This document shows, piece by piece, positions 56,690 to 64,000 of a DNA stretch of 64,000 bases. This DNA comes from Channallabes apus (Eukaryota > Chordata > Actinopteri > Siluriformes > Clariidae). The stretch covers positions 16,305,277 to 16,369,276 of the forward strand of contig CM060105.1 in the NCBI GenBank assembly GCA_030522415.1, in the 5' to 3' direction. The translations under genes and the position numbers were made by a program. The first letter of the stretch is position 1. Each line of letters begins with the position of its first letter. The notes below the pieces were generated by a model. It ran no database searches and was not told the DNA's origin. It was given only the letters and a program-made list of their open reading frames with translations.

Positions 56690-57795
56690 TTACTTCCTAC
56701 AAAAAAAATGAAAGCAAATGAAAATACTTTGAATGTAGTCAAATTAATGTTGCTGTTGCCTATTTAAGAACAGGATGAGCACAATGTTCTTAATTTATGA
56801 GCAGATTTTGCTTTTTGAACAGAATGCTTAACAAATAACAAAACAATCAGCCAAAATAATATGAAAAATTGCTATAAAAAAAAGGAGAGAGAGGGGGGAA
56901 AAGTAGTGTTAATACAATAGTTGTATATGTATAGATTTGTTTTTATATATATATATTAGATTAATTTGGAAAGATTTAGGATTTTTGAGTATTTTTTTTT
57001 TTAGGATTTAGAATTTAGATTTTTAGATTTTTGAGGATTTTTGATTTTTTGAAATTAAAATGTTTAAATGAGGCCTTTTTAGTTACAAGTGAGTGACGTT
57101 CAAGTGGTCAATATTTGCAGAGCTGATTTTAAAGAGGAAGAAGGAAGAAAAAAAAAACATCAGGCACACGTACAGCTGGCCCGTGGCTTTTTTCTTTTTC
57201 TTTTTTAAGTGCTAACACATTATTATTTTTAATACAAAGTTGTTTTTCACAGAATCCTTTTTACCTAATTACTTGAGTGCTGAATAAGAGAATATGTTTT
57301 ATTCATGTTTCATTCATTTTGCAGAACCTGTAACTTCCATAAAGAGAATCTGAATGATTCCAGGTGACACAACAAAACACCACAAACACTCAGACTGTGT
57401 GTGTGTGTGAGAGAGAGAGTGAAAGAAAGAGAATAAAATAGGAGGCCTATGGAAGGAGCTCTGCAATAATAGTAATAATAAAAAAAGAAAAAGAAAAACA
57501 GACAATCAGGGGTTTTCCTAATGCTCCGTGTAGTGCTCTCATACACAATGGCAGTTTGAGCGTCCCATAATCCCCTGCTTTAAGAGCTGTGAGCGTTTCG
57601 GCGGCTCCGACACCGTGTTCACACACGCAAGGCAAAGTAACACAGCAACTCTTTGTCTCTGCTAAAGAAACTGCTTCATGATGTCGTGTGATCTGATTAG
57701 TATGTAGAATCGAGCAGCTCACTGATATGATTGAGTTGATTGGAAATAAGCAAAGTAACACCTGAATAGTGTGTAATGTACTGACTGATGAAGAT
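56690..57795. other. Non-genic stretch with candidate regulatory block
   Basis: AT-rich to 57300. 57510-57770 is high in complexity (GGTTTTCCTAATGCTCCG, CCCATAATCCCCTGCTT with an OTX-like TAATCCC core) and could be a conserved non-coding element. No exon recognised. Confidence 0.35.
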
Positions 57796-58087
57796 AGAGA
57801 CTTAGGGCACGAGGCGGGGTACACCCTGGACCAGGTGCCAATCCATCGCAGGGAACACACACTCATACACACTAATTCAGACACTTCGGGGCAATTTGAG
57901 AACTTCAGTTACTTTAATCTGCATGTCTTTGGACTGTGGGAGGAAACCGGAGTACCTGGAGGAAACCCACCAAGCATGGGTACATGCAAACTCCATGCAC
58001 ATACTGTCGAGAGGGGAATCGAACATGGCCAGGAATCGAACCCAGACCCTGGAGGTGCAAGGTGACAGTGCTAACCACTAAGCCACC
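57796..58087 (-). mobile_element. SINE (GAAT-tailed family), tail missing
   Basis: Starts at ACTTAGGGCACGAGGCGG, with body and head intact to GCTAACCACTAAGCCACC. The (GAAT)n tail and TATACCGC segment are absent, so the left side was lost after insertion or deleted. Confidence 0.88.
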
Positions 58088-58415
58088 CATTCAATAATTA
58101 ATATAATAAATTGTATTAATTCAATAATTAATTCATAATCTCAGTTGGACATAAAAAATGACAATGTAAATAAATAGTTTAGAATGTCTCATATTTGTCT
58201 TGATGTGATTGGCAATAAGTAGATAAATAAATAAATGAAACAGAGTCTAAAACTAAACACGTTCAAACAGGAATAACTTTAGAAGTTCAGAATCCATCAC
58301 CTCCTATAAGATCCAGAAAGATACAACATTATATAGCAGAAATTTCAAAGACCAGGCAATGACAGAGACATTCATGTATTGATTATTATTTGGACATGAT
58401 TCTCTGGAATGTAAC

Positions 58416-58452
<37 letters not shown>

Positions 58453-60600
58453 CACGTCTGTTTAAGCATTTGTTTTTATTTACACCCTTATACTTCCTGG
58501 GATTTTCCCTTGTTTGGTTTTCTCATTACATATTTTTTTAATTCTAGCTTCAGATTTTTGTAAATCTGAAAAAAAAAAAAAACGCTTTACACAGCTTTAA
58601 AAGCTTTACAATTAATTTTAGTTTGGTTTGATTGGTGAATTTTTATTGAAGACAGAGCTGTAGCAGATACAATCAAACCAGTCGATTCAGTTAATTGAAT
58701 CTATTGATCAGTTTGTTTTTGAAATTGAAATTACTTAGTTTCTTTTGTCCTACAAACTAATTATTTACAAATTTTAAATTGGCTAAAAGGGATCGTCCCT
58801 TTATTTATTGATTGATTTTTTACAGACCTCTTCTTCTTTTGACTTTATGGTGCAGTTGGTGCAATACTGCCACCTTCTGGACTGGAGTGTGAAGCAAAAG
58901 ATCAGCAGTAAAAATAAAAAAAAATAAAAAAGTTTATCGCTTTGTACAAGAGATGACATTTAAATAACAAATATAAACTACACAAAATTCCGATGTCTAT
59001 TAGATTATTTTAGTAGCTTTTGATACTTTAAAACCTGTAAGGAATAATATACTGTAGCTTCTTGAGACAAATTAGACAATAAACTCTCATGTCATTGAAA
59101 CAAATTGAATTGAAAATCACAACGTGTCAAAAATCTAATTGAATCAAATTAACAACCGATTTCTAATTAACAGCTGTGTGTTGAAGACATAATAAATAGT
59201 GTTATGAATGATTAAGCAATCGTTTAAATTATGGAAACGTCCATCTTTACTTTGGAGCTGTGTAATCCTATTATACTCCAAATAAGCTACTTTATACAGT
59301 ATGTTAATCATGTCTTAAGTCCACTTATGGCTATTTCTGTCTAGTTTTAAGTGTTGTGATTAATATACTTAGAGACTATAGAGATACAACCTGGTAATTG
59401 GATTTTTTTTTTGTTTTCAATGCTATAAGGTTAATGTGCTGTGTTATAAAATGCAATATTCGAGGTTATTAATTATTATAAAAGTCCATACAAGCTTTCT
59501 GCTCTATATAGTCTTACCCTCATGGCTGGACTTTTTTAAAACAGTTGAAACAGTTCTACAATCAGAAGTGAGAAATGAACTCCTAGCAAGCAGGAAGTTC
59601 ATATTTCAGCCGGGCGAGTCACGTTAAATAGATAAGGCTCTTCTAGGAAGCGAGCGGAGTCAGTGGCGAGAAGCGGCTCAGCTTTTTCAACATTTTCAAA
59701 TCCATCATAGAGCATTAGCCCCCAAACAGGAGTTTAAACACGGCCCAGTGTCTGGAGATGGAGCTGTAAATAGCATTAGATACAAAACCCATTGATCGTA
59801 GCAGAGTGAGCTGATGGAGACAACTTTCCCTGTAATATGTACTTACATACTGTACAGTCTGGCCCCGGCACAAATCATCCGTGATGCTGAGTTTCATGCA
59901 TGGTGTTATCACTGAACGACTCAGATTACTCAGAGTTACATCACGGCGTGTGGATGATGAGTGCAGCTCCAGTCAGAACGAGTCGGATTTCTCATAGTCT
60001 CGGAGATCTGCTGTTTAATATTTCACACCTTTAAAAAGTTTCCAGTGGAGAAGTGTTAGAGCAGACTGAGCTCTCCATCTTCATCAGGACGACTCCAGAG
60101 CACCGGGGCGCTGCGAGGGCTGTGAGCGGCTGTTCATTCCTCTCCAAATCTAAAGGTTTTTGCATCGTATTAGAAGCGTAATCTCCTTAAATATGCTGCA
60201 AACACGCGGCAATCCATCAGTCAACACGTCAACACGTCTCCACTATTACATTATCTCTCTGGTTATCCGAACGCAGCGATACTACCATCGGGAAAGCAAA
60301 ATAATGATTTCAGTTCTGCAGTAAAAACAAGTATTGACAATATTAAAATATTTAAAGCCTTTCTCTCTCTCGGCTCTTTTTTTTTCCATTTTGCAATTCC
60401 ATTTCAAATATTGCACGCTCAGTGAAGTTGATTTAATTTTCAGCCCTCGGTATCAATCAAAAAATTAGTTTTTTTTAAACAAGTTTAAAAGCACAAGCAG
60501 CATTTTAGAATTTCTGATGATGAACAATGATGTGATTAATAATGTAACAAATTAATATATTTATAATACTGATAAAATTAAGATATTATGATAGAATGAA
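58088..60600. other. Non-genic stretch with candidate regulatory blocks
   Basis: (ATA)n 58419-58447. AT-rich to about 59580. 59600-60300 is high in complexity (AACCCATTGATCGTAGCAG, GTTTTTGCATCGTATTAG, CTCCTTAAATATGCTGCAAA) with no convincing frame. A CTCF-like motif lies at 58866-58880. Confidence 0.4.
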
Positions 60601-60603
60601 AAA

Positions 60604-60629
60604 CAAAGACATGCAGATTAGGCTAATTG

Positions 60630-60682
<53 letters not shown>
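60604..60682 (+). repeat. SINE scrap joined to (TG)n microsatellite
   Basis: CAAAGACATGCAGATTAGGC then AATTGATA, a fragment of the GAAT-tailed SINE, runs straight into about 24 TG units (60635-60682), as if the SINE core expanded and the rest was lost. Confidence 0.75.
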
Positions 60683-60686
<4 letters not shown>

Positions 60687-60966
60687 CGTGCTCGCGCAAA
60701 CAGGCACAAAGAGCAGCCTTGATCAGAGAGAGAAAATGGATCTTTAACCTCTCTACTGAGACTTATTTTTGCTTTACACACGCGCTATACACACACATAC
60801 AGACACAAAATAAAATATGTTTTAAATGCACACACACATGGTCACAGTGTTATAGTAAATAGTACACGCGTGCACGGATGCTGATTATACCAGTAAGAGA
60901 CGAGCACTAAGACCCAGCAGGGGAGCCGATTACCCACAATTCCGCAGCACAAGAGAGAGAAAAAAC

Positions 60967-61133
60967 GTTGGCTCAGCTGTGATCATGTGACGCTCGGCGT
61001 CAAAACAAGAAGCGCATGCGTGATACATGATACTCTGTGCTTGTAAACCAAGACTTGTTCGTTTTCCAAGTCAAAATTTATTTTAAAAAATCTCACAAAC
61101 CGCGTTACTCGCAATCCAAGGTTTCACTGAATT
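60967..61133 (-). mobile_element. DNA transposon end (CAGTGAAACCTTGG type), partial
   Basis: On the minus strand it begins CAGTGAAACCTTGGATTGCG then AGTAACGCGGTTTGTGAG, AATAAATTTTGACTTGGAAA and ACGAACAAGTCTTGGTTTAC. This matches my memory of a common fish terminal-inverted-repeat element. Only one end is recognisable. Confidence 0.6.
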
Positions 61134-61139
61134 TATAAA

Positions 61140-62785
61140 TGACAAGTGTTCTTTATTCATACAAAATAACATATTAACTTCTAAATCATCTGTACTGTAT
61201 GAAATGTGAGCATGATGTCATATTCAAAAATATCTTACATCTTTAGTAAAATAAGAAACTAATAATTATGAATAACCAACAAACAAACCAAACAACTTGT
61301 AAAATAAAAATGTTAAAAGTCTGAATAAATAAATAGATTAAAAAACAAAAACGCAATAAACATGCTTGTTTAAGCATTTGGAATAAACACACAGAAACAC
61401 ATACATAATGTAAATTAAGAGATAAATTAATTCATAACCTAAGTAATTAATAAACACATCTTTTTGGCTTTAATCCAATTATTAAACAATAAATCATGCT
61501 AATCATAGACTACTTCCGTGACTAGTATTTATTTCTCATAAACTGGAAACCTGTTAATTTAATAACCATAATGAACCTATTAGTAATTAATTTCTTTATC
61601 TTGAGAATTAACAATGTACAAGTGTCGGTAGCGATGAGAAGCGGTAGTGTAAGTGCTGCTTACAGGCAGTGAAGACGGGAGGACTGGCAGCTGCTTGCCA
61701 ACAGACGAGAGGAACCTCGTCCTGTCGCTCTTAGCTCCGGTGCTAATTAGTGCTAAGTCGTAGATCAGCCTGATGGGAAATGGTGCCATGAAACTGGCAC
61801 AAGAGCGCGGCATCCCGAGCATAATGAGATGCAGCACAGAGAGACAGGGACAGAGAGAGACGGATGAAGAAGACAGACAGACAGACAAGCACACAAATCC
61901 ATTTTTACATTTATACGTACAGACCTGAGTAATTTGTCATGGATTTACATCGTAATGATACAACGTTGTATTTTATTGATTTATTTGGGAATTGGAAGTG
62001 TGTGTGTGTGTGTGTGTGTGTGTGGTGGCAGTCTGCCTGAAGTGACTCCATCCCAGCATACACACAGGCTGGTCAATCCGGCCCAGGACTCCATCTGCCA
62101 GCACAAATTGGAAAAAATGTGCTTCCCGTGATAACGGCGTGTCACAGAGCCTCCTCAGGACATATCTGATAGCCGCGGCCTCACGCGCGAGAGCTAGAAC
62201 AGACGACTTCGACGTTCTCCAACCCAACAGATTAGTCTATTTACGTACCAGCAGGGTTCCTACTAAGTGTACTTAAGCGCAGTAAATTAGTGACCACTAT
62301 AACCTCTTACCGGGATGCCAGGGATTTAGGTTCTAATCCTTTAATCACAGAAAAGATTCTGTTTGCGTTCTGCCTCCTTCAGGCTCTGCTCCAGCTCGCC
62401 CTCGGCCGCGCCTCTTTCTTTTCTCATTTTAAAAAAAAATATTGTTCATTCTTACAGGTCTGTTTGTGGCTTGTTACAGGGAAATGCTGATGTGTATTTA
62501 AATATTCTATACATACATGGTCAGAATATATAACAAGGTTAAAGATGGACCTACACTCTTTTTAAAAATTTTTTTACTTTCTCAAAAAAGGTTTTTGATT
62601 TTGGTACGCATAGAATAAAACATGCATGAGGCAGATCGTTTTCTTTTGCGAAAGTACATAAAAATGATATGCTGTGCTACAATATGTGAACTCACACCTA
62701 AAAGTGCCACTACATGTGTCGCTACATTCATTCCTTTATTCATTACATCCTCTTTTTTTATTAGTACTTGTGGGTTACATACTTG

Positions 62786-62826
<41 letters not shown>

Positions 62827-62983
62827 CATCCTTATATTTGCTTGAGTCTCTTCCTTCCATCTCTCTATCAGCCATGGTTCTTCATTATAATTATAATGAG
62901 GCATTTGAATAAAAATTCTACTTCTTTTTGGCATTTTTATGGACAGGATAGTTTCAATCATTTGAATTAAGTAAAATTAAGCC
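61140..62983. other. Non-genic stretch
   Basis: AT-rich to 61600. High-complexity blocks at 61640-61860 and 62080-62250 may be regulatory. (TG)n 62000-62023, (CTAT)n 62788-62826. No exon recognised. Confidence 0.45.
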
Positions 62984-63204
62984 GTAATTTGTCACATATA
63001 CGTTACAGCACTGTGAAATTCCTTCTTCACATATCCCAGCGTAACTGGGGTCAGAGTGCAGGGTCAGCCATGATACAGCGCCCCTGGAGTAGATAGGGTT
63101 AAGGGCCTTGCTCAAGGGCCCAACAATGGCAACCTGGTGGAGCTGGGGATCGAACCACTGATCTTCTGATCAGTAACTCTGTGCCTTAGCCCTCTGAGCC
63201 ACCA
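62984..63204 (-). mobile_element. tRNA-headed SINE, third family
   Basis: The head on the right has minus-strand box A TGGTGGCTCAGAGGG and box B GGTTCGATCCCC, then GGTTGCCATTGTTGGGCCC and CTTGAGCAAGGCCCTTAACC. The remaining body (GCGCTGTATCATGGCTGACC) leads to a TTTCACAGTGCTGTAACG-like 3' end. The head region resembles the SINE at 52037 while the body differs. Confidence 0.8.
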
Positions 63205-63484
63205 TTATATAAATAAATATATAAGTCCTCATTATCCCTTAAATCTCCACTGTAGCGGTGTTCTATCATTTTTTCCTACCTCGCCAGAAATTGTGACCAG
63301 TAGCAGAAATTTATAGTCACATCGGTCTGTGTTCATTTCTCAGCATATTGTACGGCTTAATTAGCTTAATTAGAGTAGCCAAAGGTTTTGAGAATGATAC
63401 GAAATCTGCTGCTTCAGTGTTTGTAGATCTCCTTGTCAGATGTTACTATGGTACATTGAAGTATAATCACAAGCATCTCATACA

Positions 63485-63765
63485 GTAGGTAAGTGTCAAA
63501 AACTTTTATTGACAATTGCATCAATTTTATGATTATGTCTGCGATTCATTCTGTCATGCTGTCAAACAACTTCTGGACCACATCCTGACTGATGGCAGCC
63601 CATTCTTGCATAATCAGTGCTTGGAGATGGTCAGAATGTGTGGGCTTATGTTTGTCCACCCTCCTGTTAAGGATTGACCACAAGTTGTCAATGGGATTAA
63701 GGTCTGGGGAGTTTGGACCAAACATGGACCAAAAATTCCAATGTTTTGCTCCTTGAGACACTTAT
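63485..63765 (-). pseudogene. Tc1-like transposase C-terminal fragment
   Basis: The minus strand encodes MFGPNSPDLNPIDNLWSILN, then RRVDKHKPTHSDHLQALIMQ and VVQKLFDSM, the end of a Tc1 DDE domain. The usual catalytic E (NPIENLW) is D. The N-terminal two thirds are missing and the fragment stops where another repeat begins. Confidence 0.88.
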
Positions 63766-64000
63766 GGTGCTTTTCCACTGCATAGTACGGCACGACACGG
63801 TTCAGTCCTACTCACTTTTGGGGGGGTTTTCCACTGGGAACAGTACATGGTACCTGGTCCTTTTTTTTAGTACCTCCTCAGCCGAGGTTCCAAGCACGGC
63901 GAACCGTTACCAAAACGTGACGTGTAAACATGGCTGGTCACTGATTAGCCGGAGAAAATCGTCATTACTGTGTCACCGAACTTGCGACACGAGACACAAC
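63766..64000. mobile_element. Start of a dispersed TIR-type repeat (GGTGCTTTTCCACTG), runs off window
   Basis: GGTGCTTTTCCACTGCATAG, TTTTCCACTGGGAACAGTAC and CCTCAGCCGAGGTTCC are landmarks of an abundant fish non-autonomous DNA transposon (from memory). The other end is outside the window. It abuts and truncates the Tc1 fragment. Confidence 0.6.

Noticed and set aside
61580..61894. 104-codon minus-strand frame as a possible exon
   Set aside because: The N-terminal part is a GACA-type low-complexity region. The middle part has no recognised domain.

Overview
The window reads as vertebrate nuclear DNA from a teleost fish. A catfish-like ostariophysan is my guess, from memory of its repeat families: a tRNA-headed SINE with a (GAAT)n tail, the salmonid/L2-type SINE tail, IR/DR Tc1 elements and very frequent (CA)n. 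There are no operons, bacterial genes or CRISPR arrays. Most long open frames are by-products of simple repeats or transposons.

One host gene is supported: the 5' part of a PARD6G-type cell-polarity gene on the minus strand. Coding exon 1 is at 15095-15169 (start codon plus the first PB1 strand) and exon 2 at 6351-6573 (rest of the PB1 domain). Both have canonical splice sites and a compatible phase. The exon with the CRIB-PDZ module must lie left of base 1. Intron 1 is 8.5 kb. The upstream region (15170-15550) is bounded by an AT-rich foldback repeat.

Layout: 1-6350 is intron 2, with a near-complete Tc1 element (242-1864) and a 36-bp minisatellite beside exon 2. 6574-15094 is intron 1. 15170-34660 is non-genic: a foldback element, about eight SINE copies, a mariner remnant, a trinucleotide array and a 29-unit 36-bp minisatellite. 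34664-37470 is a 2.8-kb compound minisatellite of alternating 35- and 47-bp units. 37.5-47.8 kb is dense in nested transposons: an interrupted Tc1, SINEs with target-site duplications, a hAT-like element with a perfect 8-bp duplication, and a pogo-like deletion element. 47.8-64 kb is gene-poor, with a pyrimidine-rich array, more SINEs, a mariner deletion element and several high-complexity stretches that look like conserved non-coding elements.

I found no new multi-gene system. The least explained structures are the two 36-bp minisatellites, 23 kb apart on opposite strands, that share a 22-bp core; the 35/47-bp array; and the nested mobile-element architecture. Microsatellites recur inside SINE bodies, so the SINE appears to seed them.
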